From positions 4,166,402-4,230,401 of the forward strand of contig NC_030989.1 in the NCBI RefSeq assembly GCF_000149955.1: 64,000 nucleotides of DNA, given 5' to 3'. The DNA comes from Fusarium oxysporum f. sp. lycopersici 4287. Its lineage: Eukaryota; Ascomycota; Sordariomycetes; Hypocreales; Nectriaceae. Positions 11,650 to 24,731 of this stretch are shown one piece after another (the stretch's first letter is position 1; each line of letters opens with the position of its first letter). The translations under genes and the position numbers were made by a program. The notes beneath the pieces were generated by a model. That model saw nothing but the letters and a program-made list of their open reading frames with translations, was not told the origin of the DNA and ran no database searches.

Positions 11650-12959
11650 TGTCACGGTTGCTATCTTACACTGAAGCAATTGTAAACATGTAAGTGAATC
11701 CTAAATGCCAAGAAAATTCCCAAGATATCTCCCAATCTATATATAAATACCCCATACCCAAGCCAGATCTCACTCACTCTACGTCAGCATCTCGATGATG
11801 CAAATCATATGGAGTAAACTAACAAGACAACCTCCACACGCGGGCATTACCGCATCGCATCAGATCCGAATTACCCGTTTCTGGAATGCCGTTATCCGTA
11901 CGCAATTCCCTGGTAATCCTTCGTTTTAATAATGAGAACTGCATGAATTCACGCGAGTTTCAATGTGCCGATCTCCCGATTGAAACGCGTACAGCCAAAG
12001 AGTAATGATGACGTTGTGGGCGTTTTTTGAGACCGGGGTTTCCGAAAAAGCTTCAGAGCTGAGGGGTAACTTGATGATGTTGAGGTGGTATAACCTTGGA
12101 ATAACTTGTTTCGATATAGAATACCTGATATTCAGCTTGAGATGCTCAATCCTCGTGCCAGACATAGCTATATCTTGGTAACATCGTGATGAGTATTCGT
12201 TCAAGGTTTCTTGGCACATACCTCTTCAGGCTCAAAGAAACAGTAAGAGAGTGAGCTCATTCACAAACACGGCACGGCACGGCATCTAATAATTTAACGT
12301 CTTGTTATTGATTCACTCAACCTCGCTCTCCAAAATCTCTAATAACAAGATAACTGAGCAGGTTCCAGTCGCTAGAACTAACTCACGCCAGTATCACCCA
12401 GACTCTCGCTCACTCAGTCAGAGCGAATCCCACCACAAGGCCCATCAATTCTATCATTCCGCTCCAGTTCATGTCCCCTCCTCCTTTGGCAAGAATATAA
12501 CAAGAAGTACCATTTTAACGGCAAAACCACTCAACTATCAAAACGCAAAACAAAAAGCTCAAACGCCGATAATTAAATACAAATAATGAAGGACTCCGGG
12601 AAAGACGTGTATCTCTCACATCACCAGATCTCAGACAGCCTACCGCTTGAGCCTGTCAGGTCGGTGAATGCTTGACCTTTCCGCGAGTGAAGTCGTGTCT
12701 CGGTGACAAGGTCGCTATCTTTGGTCCGGATGGGGTGGAACGGATCGCTAAAGTTGTGACAAAGGGAATGGCAGTTGCGTCGCTAAAGAGATAGCAGGCT
12801 GAGTTGGTATGATACGATTTAACACAATGGCTGAATGCAAGCAGATTGTAAAGGAAATTCGTTACGTCGTAAGTGTTGTCAGACACGTAGGGAAGGGAAT
12901 GGGTATCCTCGATATCGTGGTTCCGTCGACCATGGGCAGGCTGGGTGAAGACCAAGTCT
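11650..12959. other. intergenic, no gene seen
   Basis: This is the promoter side of the decarboxylase-like gene and the 3' flank of the CAAX-protein gene. A TATA-like TATATATAAATA occurs near 11738-11749, about 90 bp upstream of the decarboxylase start. Open frames here are overlaps or chance. Confidence 0.45.
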
Positions 12960-14653
12960 TTACATGACCACACAGCATCCGCAGCCTCCCTTGCTGTCGT
13001 CTTCAGCAGGTTGTGGCTGTTGCGGGTGTTGCTGTACCGGTCGTTCAGTAGATGGTTCCGGCTTCGATTGTTCTTGCGCTGGCGCTTGAGGTGCGTTGGG
13101 TGCATTGGGCGACAATGGTGTTCTGGGGCTTGGAAGTGGGCTGTTCTGGGGCTTGTCTGAGATCTTAGGCATAGTAGAGTATCCGCCAGCGCGCTGAGTT
13201 GGGCTCTTTGTAGGCTCCAGCTTGAGCGGCCACTCTCCCTCTGGTGATGTTTCTCGTTGCTTCTCGTCGGTCTCCTCAGTCTTGTCCGCCTGGTCAAGCT
13301 GGTCCGGTTTGCCGAGCTCATTGTCGTTGAGCGGTCGAAAATCTTTGTCATATACATCTCCAAACTTGCCTTCCTTCTCCCACTTCTCCTGTTGTAGGCG
13401 TCGGGCGACAGTTGGGAGGAGTTGCTGATCAGGAGGAAGTCGAGGATCGGGCTTGTACGAGTTGATCATCCACGGAGGATCGCCTTCAGGCGCCTTGTTT
13501 CCTGGTGATAATTCCCCAGATCGGGTCGAAGGTCGAGTCGAGATACTGTTTCCAATAGAGCCAGATCTCGTCTTTGGTCGTCCCGTCGCTGCCGTGCCTG
13601 TCTTCGAGGGGCCAGACGTCTTTCTTGGGCCCGTCGCGCCCTTCTTGGGCGAAGTATCGGTGGCGGTTCGTTTCGGTGCGGGTAAACTATTGTTGTGATT
13701 GCTATTGGCCGACATGGCGTCGAATCCCTTCATCATGTGCGCGCTTCCAGGTCGAGTCTTTTCATTTGTCAAAGTCCGTTCATCGTCGGGGCTCTCGCTC
13801 GTTTTCCTCGATGCTCGCTCGAAACGATCAACAGATATGGGCGCTGGACTAACCTTGGCAACAGGAATGCGAGAGCCTCCTTTGTGGCTGTTTGAAGTGA
13901 AATAAGCATTGCTTTCCTCCTCCGCAATCTCTTCTGGGGTACGTAAATCCCACGATTCGCCTGCGATCTCGGGGTTTCGTCCTTCGACGGCTGTCGAGTT
14001 CTTTCGGGATCTAGGGCCATTTTCCGACGCGTCAGTACCACGGCGCATAGCGCTGCGGCTTCGGTCTCGTCGTTGTTTGCTGTGGTTGCGGGTTCTTGGA
14101 ACAAATATGCCAGCAGCCTGAAGCTCTTCACTCTCTATCCTTGCCAGCTTGTCGCGGTGAATCCACTTGGAACCTTCGTCGACAACTACTACTTCTTGGT
14201 CGATAGGTACGGCATTGCGGCTGTATTCGTCTTCGGTCTGAGGGCCAAAGGTTTGTCCCCATGAGTTACCGTTCAAGGCCGGACTAGTCTTGGATTCGCT
14301 AATGTAGCGCGCTCCAGCTCCGTCAACAGAGTTGTGAAGTTTGGCACTCGAAAGATTATCGTGCGAGTTCATTTTTCGGCCAACTCGGTCCATGCCCGAG
14401 TGGTAAGAGTTCGAATTGCCATTTTGGGTGGTAAAATGGTTCGTGCCAGCGTTCATGTCATTATCAAAATTCTAGCAAATCATTAGCATCCTCGCCCTGA
14501 CAAAAGTTGGAGTAGCAGCCATCATGTGGCAACTCCCACGCTTCGTACCTCCTTCTGGGGCATGTTGTATCCCCACGAGTCTGAATGACCATGACTGCTG
14601 CGTGGCGGAGTAATATTCTCGGTTGAGGTCGGTGCGGGTGCCATTGTGGCCAT
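12960..14653 (-). CDS. prenylated (CAAX) cell-end marker, TeaR/Mod5-like
   Basis: Two exons: 14653-14549 (starting MATMAPAPTSTE) and 14471-12960, joined in phase 0 through a 77-nt intron ending TTGCTAG. The product is 538 aa, mostly disordered, rich in Ser, Pro and charged residues. One conserved-looking island sits near residue 120-150 (SKWIHRDKLARIESEELQAA). The C-terminus is GCGCCVVM: CVVM is a CAAX box for farnesylation, and the neighbouring cysteines suit palmitoylation. In Aspergillus nidulans TeaR and fission yeast Mod5, such a protein anchors the Tea1/Tea4 complex to the membrane of growing tips. Length, composition and CAAX box agree with TeaR, but the assignment rests on architecture and the WIHRDKLA island, so it is likely rather than certain. 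Confidence 0.68.
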
Positions 14654-16935
14654 GTTGATGGCGCCCGCGACCTCTAGAAATAAGAGATTTGAGGATGCGT
14701 GGAGGGCGGCAAACGAACGGCGTTTGTTCCAAGATGTTTTATGATCGAAAGTCGAATGATATCGTTGTCAATGCTACCGGAATTCGATGTAGCAACTATC
14801 GATTAAAGGAGAGGTGTTGTTCATAGACGCAAGCGGCGGTGCGTATGCGGGTCGGAAAGAGTAACGAAGGATCCAGTGATAAAGGGGCCGTTAGATGGCG
14901 AAGAGAAGTCGATAAGATAACTTTTCGTGGATGGAATAATGGAATAGACTTGGGGTCAGCCAACAATCAAGATATCGTCGTCACAGAAATATCATGGCTG
15001 GGACGATGAAGGCGGCGTCGGGCTCCGAGAGAGCTGTGCAGAGAAGAGAGGGTAGAACAAGAAGACGAAGAAAGATGATCCATGGGAGATTTCCATGAGG
15101 GGGGCTGGTTGGTTAGGCTGGCAGATTAAAATTGACACTGTGTTGGCGGGGAGCACCTGAATGAAGCCTGCGCCTGCGCCTGCACGGCCCCTCAGCCGGG
15201 CTACATCCCCTGTAAGCCCCCTGTACGGAATCAGCGAGCTCTAAGTGGGCTTTGACGGAAATACAGCTGTGAATTGACAGGGATAGAGAGAAGGAAAGCT
15301 CATGTGGCTTCAGATGGGATATGAGTTTGAATGATGGAGAGACATTTCTTACGAGGCAGGTTAGAGCTTGTTTGTCGTTTCTTGTGGGTGACTTAGAGAG
15401 GTGCACACAAGCCTAGAACCATTCTCCAATACGAGCGAGGAGACATGATTACGCCACGCTTCATGTACAATGAACACAGACCATCCATTGATATCCATAG
15501 CATTGACAAAAGAAAAGCTCAGATAAAAGCATTCGCTCAATTATAGAAGACCCCCCAGGTCATCATACAGTCTGCGGTAAGCCCGGTCCCCTTAGTTGCC
15601 GCCGCCGGTTGTTTCATTCTGATTGCTCGATGGGCAAAAGGGAGAAGCTCGCGAGTGGAAGGGGAATAAATCAACGTTTCCCCTGATGAGAATAAGCCGC
15701 GCCAGGGTTCACGAAGCCACTGACAGGGGCTCATTTGATGAGGCCGGGTCTTTTGTTGCTTTTTCCTCACCTGTGAAGCAAGTAATTGCTTGGTCACGCA
15801 TCATGCACTAGAAACGAAACTCAACGTTGGGAATAGGCACGGATACATGCTCGCAACAAATCATCGTGCCCTTTATGTTATTATAATTCATCTGATATGG
15901 GGAGAAATCGGCCTCTCCTAACTCAATGAGTTGATACCGAGATTAGCTTCCCTCCAAAAGCCTGGCCCGTTGCGCTGGGAATGGAACGTTGTCAGCTGGC
16001 CCTGTCGATGAATTGACAGGGGAGGTATTAGCACCTACGAATCAATGCCTTGTGAAAGCTTTAAGTTTCTCATTAGGTACAAGGGGGGGAAGAAGCAACG
16101 AAAAAACAATAACTGTTAAGCGTCACATTCTCCGTCCAATACCCAAGAATGAAGTCATTGCGAGGAGAGAACAAAGTAAAAGCAAGAAAATGACGAGCAA
16201 TAGACGAGACGGGAAGAAGTTGGCCGCCACAAGGTGAAGAGGTTGCCATTTAGGGTCCTTTTGGTGCTTCTAGTGCTCATTAGCGGTACACTGTCTGTGC
16301 ACTGTACTCTGCTTTTGAGACGGTCCCACAGAACTCAACGGCACTTGTTTCTCCAACATCTCGGTTCATTATCGCAGCCTCCGTCATTATTAAAATTACG
16401 TAGCATTCTTTTTCCTGTGCTGGCCTTATACGCCGAACCATCATCCCTTGTTGATTCCTGCGGCGTTGTCTGTGCTTTGACGTTGACATTTATCCGCTGC
16501 GATAATACTCTTCAGCCTTGATTTGGTGTTGAGTGAGCCTCCATTCATTGATCCACCATCTGCGCTGCAGCCTGCACATCATCCTCGCATTCCCGGGCAC
16601 AAGCGAGACGTTGAACCTCATTTCAACTCAGGGACGACAAAGAAACTTCAAAACGTGCTTTGGACGGACGCTCCCGTCTCGGAGCTGCACTAATCTCCCT
16701 TGCAGTCGAGATCTCAACCACTTGACATGAGCTTGTCTTCCATTTTCTGAAATGGACCAAAAATTGTCTTAGACAACTCCGCAATCGCACGGCTAATGGT
16801 CTCCATCAAAACTCATTCCTCACAACTCACAAACGCTAGCAATTACACTTTCGGCTCCTGAGTTTAGACAAAGTCAACCAAATCCTTGGGATCAGTTCAA
16901 CGTTGGAGTAAACGATTTCCATTTCCGTCGACGCC
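14654..16935. other. long divergent intergenic region, no gene seen
   Basis: About 2.3 kb between the divergent CAAX-protein and metallophosphoesterase genes. Open frames of up to 97 codons exist on both strands, but none shows a domain, a start in good context or matching splice sites. It probably contains long 5' leaders and both promoters. Confidence 0.45.
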
Positions 16936-18191
16936 ATGGCAGCTGTCATGAGGAGAAGGACCAGAATTGTGTGTATCTCAGATACCCACAATTGCCAGGT
17001 CAAGCTCCCGAAGGGTGATGTTCTCATTCACGCTGGAGATTTGACCAACCAAGGGAGTCACGCAGAGGTCTGTAGTTCAGGCCCATATGCTCCTGATGGT
17101 CACACAAAAGACCGAAGCTGATCTCTTTTCAGCTTGCCAAGACAGTCGCTTGGTTAGAAAAGCAGGACTTTGAGGCCAAAATCGTCATCGCTGGTATGCC
17201 TCCTCATCGAACAGTGTAGTAGTCTCTGACTCTGTGAACATCAGGAAATCATGACCTCACTCTAGACCCAAAGTTTTACGCTGAGCATGGCCTGTACTTC
17301 CACAACAAGAAACCGCAGTCTCATGACGAGTGTCTACGACTGTTCACGTCTTCGCCTTCGATAACGTACCTCTCTCACGAATCAGCTACCATCCGCCTCA
17401 GATCTCATTCAGGGCCGCGTACGCAATTCAAGGTCTTTGGATCGCCTTACTCTCCACGTTTCGGATTGTGGGCGTTTTACTATGATGCTCCTCAAAATCC
17501 CAGCAACTGGTCAGATCTGACGTCGATTTGGGAGTCTATACCACTCGACGCGGACATTGTGGTGACGCACACGCCTCCAAGGACACATTGCGATGAGACG
17601 GATGAGCGTCGCGCTACTGGCTGTGAGGCTCTTCGACAGGCGCTTTGGCGAGTGAGACCGCAGCTTGCTGTCTGTGGCCATATTCATGACGGAAGAGGTG
17701 CTAAGAGAGTGATGTGGGATCTCAGTTGTCAGAATGTCGCCTATCAAGAAGAGAGTGTCGTACGCTGGCAAGACCCTGGCGAAGGCAATAACAAAACCTG
17801 CCTCATAGATCTGACTGGGAAGAAGGCCCCATCTCTTGCTAATGATGGCTCCCATCCAGGTCGATATGGATCAAGTACAAGAGAGCCTGACGTAACGGAC
17901 GTCCCTCATTTCATTGACTCAGCAGAGAGCTCTCTATACACCTTCGGATCTGGCCCTGCTGATATACACGCCTCTCATGGCACTACCGGATTGGGAGGGG
18001 ATCCCGCCTCACCACGGAGCGACCAGACAGCTCTCGCTGGCAGGATGGGTCGTCGAGAGACGTGTGTGGTGAACGCAGCGATTCTGAAGAGTCGATATCC
18101 CCACATAGGAGGAAAACAGTTCAATAAGCCCATCGTAGTAGACCTTGATCTCCCCATCTGGGAGGACGAGGGCCATATCGAAGCCCCGTGA
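16936..18191 (+). CDS. calcineurin-like metallophosphoesterase (MPPED1/2-like)
   Basis: Exons 16936-17067, 17133-17193 and 17245-18191 join in frame to 379 aa. All metal-binding motifs of the calcineurin-like phosphoesterase fold are present and in order: DTH (16-18), GDLTNQG (34-40), GNHD (65-68, split by intron 2), VTHTPP and GHIHDGRG. The fold hydrolyses phosphomono- or diesters with two metal ions. The order and spacing fit the MPPED1/2-like group common in fungi. The C-terminal about 120 residues after the core look disordered (Gly, Ser, Pro, Asp rich) and end with IVVDLDLPIWEDEGHIEAP. The natural substrate is unknown. It is divergent from the CAAX-protein gene. Confidence 0.88.
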
Positions 18192-21100
18192 TTCGCTCTT
18201 GGCTTACCCTAGACTCAGGCTCGTGTTGGTGCCCAACGAACCACGTTGGGAAAAGAGAGATGGCCTCAAACGAAGACGAAGCGAGAGCTTTCTTGATAAG
18301 TTTACAGATGGTTGTGGGCTACTGATATGTTTGCTACGCTGTGACGCGCCATCTGCATTATGCTGGATCGGGATGCAATTGATCGATGTGGTGGTATTCG
18401 TCGTGAACCAACATTGGGTAGCTTGGAGTCGTAGTCGGATCCAACGGATGAACTGTAATGCATCTGTAGTACATGAACGTGGTCCCAATGGTTGTTCGAG
18501 GGGTAGAGGAGTGAGAGCTAATTGAACCTTCAATTGAATTGAAACCTTGTTCTCATCAATGTATTACAATGTCGCGTCATGTCTTTGGCATGTAGTGACT
18601 CGTCTTTAGATGGCTACCCTAGACCTGGGCTGAAGCTCACGATCAACTCTCAGACTTCAAGGAACAAGTCGTCAAGATCAGGGGATGATCAGTCGCATGA
18701 GCCAGTCACATCCGTTTCCCACCAATGCTATAGCCGGTATCTGCTCGATCTTACGGTGAAGCCATTCCCCTCCCGTTGAGACGCCAAGGAGACAAAGAAA
18801 TCTCATCCCTTGCGACATGAAACAGGACCAATCCGATGATAATCCTCCACGTGCCTATAGCATTGACATCAACCCAAACCTCTCCATGCTCATTCATGGT
18901 CGTCCGAGTTACAGAATCAAAAGAGAGATCCAATCCAAACAAACAAACCAATTAATTGAGCCTGATGCTGCGGGGAGCCAACAGGGCTCCGCCAAGAGGG
19001 GCGCCATATCCTCACATTTCATTCCTGCTCACCGCCAGTCTTTGTCGTGATACCCTCAGCCCAATAGCGTGGCTTAGGTGCCCCGTGTTTTTTCTATCTT
19101 GGGAGCGGCGAAGCCAAGCATTTTTGTCTCTTTTGAGCCTGAGCCTGATGAATTTACACGAGCTAGATCAGGTACGGTAGTTCAACCCCGCGTTTACCGC
19201 TCGGGAAGAAGCAAAAGAATTTAAAACATGGCAGACGATGATCTTTCCAGGTACAGGCCCTTGAGGCATTTGACCGACGCGGGTGCAGGCGGGATGTTCC
19301 CTGGAGTTTGGGAGGTCATTAACTAGACGCGTGCGAGGGGTCATGACATCGCCAATCGCGGGATCGTCAAAGGGTATCGGTATCGATCGAGCTGTAGAGT
19401 TGGTGCCAGATGGATCAAGTTTACAATAGCTATAGAACATTCTTGGGCTCACATGGTGGATATCGTCAATGGTCCAGCTTTGTCTCTTCAAAACTTGGAA
19501 ACCTGATCTTGACAGTACAAAAAAAGCCGGATCCAAGAATTTGACGTCTGGTAAAGAGCACACCCACGTGGTGCGTTGCCCTCCATCGCAAGCTATCGAA
19601 CAACGTCAAGGAACTCGTGCCGGGCCACACACTTGGATTTTCTGGCCCTAACGTCAACCGTATGATCGTGGTACGTCTTGTATGTCATTGCGCTTGAGAG
19701 ATGAGAACGACGGCGTGTCTCGCGATGACTGTCATGGAACAGGAATTCAATGTTTGTATTGTCTGAAGCTTCAGAGGCAGAACTCTTCTAGAACCTTGCT
19801 GCCACTCACGTTTCATCTCTCACTCAGCTTGTAGCTCTACGCAGTAAGCAGCAGCAAAGAGGTACTTTGGCGCTTCTTCCCAGGGATAAGCCTAGAAGCC
19901 CAGGCCTGTGATCCCCAAAGCCACATGCTGCGATCAGATTCAAGCACCGGCCTTGCCTCGAGATGGCTAGACAGGTCCCGTGAGGAGGGTCTTTTATCAA
20001 TCGTTGCCGTCTGCTATACCTATCAGAGACGTGCACCCTCCACGCTCCTTACTCAGTTGGGAAGCAACCCCCTGGACAAAACTGTCGATGATCTTCCCTT
20101 GGTTTCGCTCGTTCTGGCGGTGGCCGTTGGTTGGCTTTGTCTTCCCCAGGTTGGTTTTCTGTTTGTTCAGATGCCCGGCTGTAACCTGGCCAGATACGGA
20201 GACCTGGAGAGTATTACGCGTGCTGAGCTGATCCTGATCTTACTGACATATGGAGGAATGTGTGATTTAGCCTAGAGCTGAACAGTCCGTTTGGGAAAAA
20301 GCCCTCATTCAGAGACAGAGATGCTTATCTTGATTGGTCGGCATATCACAGAGATGTGATCAGATGCAGAGCCCGTTGGCGGCCCCGCCCTCTCCCGAGA
20401 TGGAGAAGAACTGTCCAATCATATACTAGACATCAGGCCTTCTTTTTTGTCCTTGTTCAGCCCAACGGCTTCTGGGCCATGACGCTGATGACCACGAGTC
20501 TCTGATCTGGGGGGAGCATCTGACTATTTGATCGTTCATCGGGAATGGAAAGAATATCATTAACTTTTGTAGTGGAAAGAAGGTGATTTGTGGTTCGTTC
20601 ACTCATCACGGCTCGTCACACAGGCGCTTATGAGTGGGAAAAAAATAGGCGGATGTGATGGATTCTGCAGCACCGTAGGACTCGAGTCTTCTCTTGGATG
20701 GTGTCATGCAGAGAAACAGAATGCCCCTCACCACCATCTTTGGACATTTCCTCTCTGGTTAATTGGTCTTTGTCAGCTTGCGCCCACTACCTCTCTGCAG
20801 GTCCATCTCCTATCGGACGAGGAGACCATAGAGAAGCCTTCTGCAGGAATGCTCGTGTGTCTGGCTGGTGTAGCATCCACATCATGATACTGCTCATGAA
20901 GCTATCACTCCACATATACTTCGCCCGTGGTTTGCGCATCGTGGGGGTATCTTGGTAACTGTGGAGGCATCTCTCTCAGCGTTTCTTAATCCTTCACCGA
21001 ATATCTCATTCTCTAATTTTATTGTTTATTATCATGAGTCTCTAGGACATTGATCAAAAAGCCATAGCAACGAGATTCTGTATCCACAGAGAGCGGGCTG

Positions 21101-24100
21101 CAGGGGGTGAAGCGAGACTCTAAGAACGCCGTGCAACTTGGAAATGCAGGCCTCGTGATGCCATGGTCTGCGCCCACTATCACTATCCGGCACCACAAGG
21201 GGCCTCTATTCAGGGATATCTACTGCAGCAGGTCGCCTATTCCACTAGATTGATGAATAGAATCGCGCGCTACCAGAGTTACAAACCCGTCGTGGAGATG
21301 GTATCTGTACCTTGCTGGAGCTTCTAGCTGCATCGTTTGATCAAGCGAGCTGAGCATCAAGCTAAAAAGCTCATGGGATGCTGTCGCTATAGTGATTACA
21401 TGCAAGCTTCTTGAAGCAATTGACCGCATGTATTCTCCGAATATCACCAGGGCACAGCTAGGGAGCTTGGCTTGTTCTTAGCTCCAGAGCTGTTGAGAGC
21501 TCAAGACGTCGATCCCTGGAGCTCTACACACCGAGTAATTGATCGACGATCTAACTTTTTTGTTCTCGTGGTGGGAGGAATCATTTGCACTTCATGCCAT
21601 CGTTCTTGGTGCAGGCATGATGCTGCCTTGCAATTCATGCCCAGATGGCCTCAGCGGTGTTCAGCCCAACGAGGAGCAAGCCAGTCAGCCCATAGATGTT
21701 GGTGATCCAATGAGATGGGGTGAGAGAACTAATCGACTGTTGAAAAGTGATATGTCGTTGTTTGGGCTATGTATGTTTGCACTTTGGTCATCCAATCTGA
21801 GAGACGGCTCGAGTACACACAGTAGCTTCGCTTTGGTCTCGAGTTTGCCCAGCATCGGTCCATTTTGCTCTACTCTGCTTAGTCTCCTGGAGACAGTTTT
21901 CAATCATTAGATATTCAGCCTCGCTTCAAGTGCTGAAATAGAAACTATCGTTCTCGCTCAGCACCGCCTCGTGTAAGTTATTCAGCTGGCTTAGATACAG
22001 CCTTTGGTTGCTAAATTAGAGACGACACGCCAGTCATCAGCCTCACCGCCTCTGGCTTCGTCCCGCTCCCTCCCGCTTCCGTTCCCCTCCCGCTGGGCAT
22101 CTTTCAGCTACCGATCGGGCTCCGTGATGACCGTCCTCTGCAGTTAGAGGACCCGTTTCATCACGGGGGTTGATGAACGCCTGAGGCGTATCATGGGAAC
22201 CGATGTTGCTTTTGCTGGGCCGATTGCCTTGTCAGGATGTTCCTGGGCTGATACTTACAGACAAAGAAAGTTTACGGAGTCGTCGGATTGATCAATGAAC
22301 GAGCCAACTTTGTTGTGACATCTCCACTCGGACCCTGAATTGACGATGGATGATCTGGTGAGACCCGGAGCATCGGATGCCTCACCTCATCATACATGAA
22401 CATTGTGGCTCATTCTTACGACGTTCGCACAAGCAATTCATCAGCTCTCATCAGCTACCGCGGGCCCTGAGGTAGATTCATGTTGGATCTGAAGAGAAAG
22501 ATTCAATTGAAGGGTCTTACTCGCCACTACCAGCCACTTCAATTAAAGAGGTACTTTGGACACAAGCTTTGTGCAACCGAAATATCAGGTACCGAATTTT
22601 CATACACCACTACGGAATCGCCTTCTACTAAGACTGATTATTCAAGGGGAATTACGGCTAGATTCTTTCGGACATGGAGATTACTCAAATCCAGTAATTG
22701 ATCTAAATCGGACACCGAATCTGACCCTGCATCCTTGAAAAGATGATCATAATCATGCTCAATTCGTTATTCGTTATTCGGCTCACACTGATTCATCGCG
22801 CTCCGTGGCCGATTTCTCAGCCATTTCGCGCAGCGAAACAGTGACGCGGTACTTGAGGGATAACCTGACTCACCATACCTGGTACACTTAGCTCCGTAGA
22901 CCTCGCCACTAAGACGCATGTACCTCGACGTGTCTCGACTCGTAAGGCCGCGTACCTCTTGCAAACCGCGCCACAAGCCCACTTGTCATTGAATCAGGTC
23001 TGCCAGCGAGCCATTTCAGTGCAAAGGCCCTAGGAGGCCGTACAATTGACCACTAACGGGCGGCGGACCTCTCACTAACCCGGTATAAGTGCGGGCTGCC
23101 AGCAATTCCCGTCTGCTCTTGGCTGGACGGGACTCTGAGAGGCATTCGATGCCCTTCCATTGCCGGCTTTTCTAGCAGGATTCTCCATCGCTGCTACGCT
23201 ACGCTATTCGCCCGAGGCCGCATTGCAGAGAGAAATCCCTTACCAAGCATCTCGCTCCGGCGTGTCAGTTCACTTGGAGCTGCTAGTCAGCTCATGATAA
23301 ATCGCCATCGCCGCGTTCTCGAAAGGGGGCTAAGGGGGCGAGTTTTAAACTCCTGAAGTCTCTTTCAAGTCTCTTTACGGGCTTTAGAATCAGAATTAAA
23401 GTAAAATCAACTCGCCACGTTCCTGATTCTTTGCCTTTTGGAGCAAGGGACGGAATCCCCTCACCCAATTGTTTTCCAATCTTCCATCGCAAACCGATTC
23501 TGCTCACTCCACCAAGAGATACGTACCTTTTTCACTCAAACAGGAACCTCAGGCAGGAAGTTCTTGGCACAGAAGAGGTACTTCCAGTTACAGCTTAGAA
23601 AACACCCAACCACCTCGTTACAAATACACGCCTCGCGAGTCAATACATTTGTCTTGATTAGTAGACTCCAACTTGTCTGATTGACTCTTTTTAAAACCAA
23701 GTTATTCAGAGTATTTCGGTCAAATTCATCAGACCAAGTGACTCTTCGAGTCCCATAACCAAGTCACGACTCACAAACTCCACCACAACGAGACCAGACC
23801 ACGACGGGACCGACTCCATCTCAAAGAGGGACCAACAAGTACCTACTCTTCTACGACCGCTTACACTCTACAGCACCCCTCAGGGGACCACCTTGGACCA
23901 GCAGCGACCACTAGCAACAGCTCAGGACCACGCACCACCAGACGACACAGGTGGACCGCTCTAACCGGCACCCCCAAAAGCCAAAGGCGACCCTCCAGCA
24001 AGCCAGTCGTGGACCCCCTACTACCTGGTGTCTGATCGTCAACTCTAGTCTCTCTGTCCGCCGTCCTCTCACTATCGACCCTTGCACAACGAATCACTCT

Positions 24101-24731
24101 CCCCTGTCGCTAGCCACCCTCTGCCCGTGACCTCATCTGGCTCTTGTTCTTCAATAGTCAATACCCCAACGACTGCTGGTCTCCTTCTCCCGCATTGTTC
24201 CTCTGTTCCACTGTGGACGTGAACAACCAAACAACACCACCAAATATTCATATCGTCGCTTTCTCTCGTGTTCAGCAGCCGGCTGCTCACGTAAACAAAC
24301 ACTTCCTTTTCTTTTTTCCCCCTCGCCCGCCAACTCTTGGTCTTTCGTTTGATCCGGCACTGCACTTGCAAGTATAGAGTACAAGTTTCTGCCTGGTTCT
24401 ACGGTACCCTGCAAATCCGAGCACCCACTCACCTTGCTCTGGCGAGGAGACTCAGAAATACACCAAACACCGCCCCCCAAAGCCCAGACCACCTATCCTG
24501 CGACCGCCTCCTATCGCTGGACAACACCAATCCGGAGAATACCCAACTTGGCCTAATATACATACAGCCACTCAGCCCTGCCTTACCCCTTGACAGCCTC
24601 ACCAAGATCCGCCAAAGCCTCGCCCTTCCGACGACCTTCGGATCGATGCAATAGACAGCCTCGCGATTACCATTTGTTAACCTATATACTCGACTCCAGC
24701 CCAACCGGTAGTCGAAAGCAATTCGCCCAAC
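18192..24731. other. 6.5-kb gene-poor stretch upstream of the J-domain gene
   Basis: No open frame exceeds about 130 codons and none shows a known domain or a coherent exon series on either strand. Composition is ordinary rather than strongly AT-rich, so I see no sign of an RIP-mutated transposon. The last about 1 kb (23.7-24.7 kb) is C-rich and purine-poor on the plus strand, as in long 5' leaders of highly expressed fungal genes, and contains several ATG-started short frames. A long leader, a non-coding RNA or a large regulatory region are possible. Confidence 0.4.

Noticed and set aside
12656..13363. 235-codon minus-strand frame at the end of the CAAX-protein gene
   Set aside because: It overlaps the real reading frame in another phase and has no start or domain.
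19925..20275. 116-codon plus-strand frame in the gene-poor region
   Set aside because: No family resemblance, no splice partners, and several overlapping frames of similar length.
24337..24654. 105-codon frame upstream of the J-domain gene
   Set aside because: No ATG in good context and Pro/Ser/Leu-rich sequence typical of a C-rich leader. Treated as untranslated.
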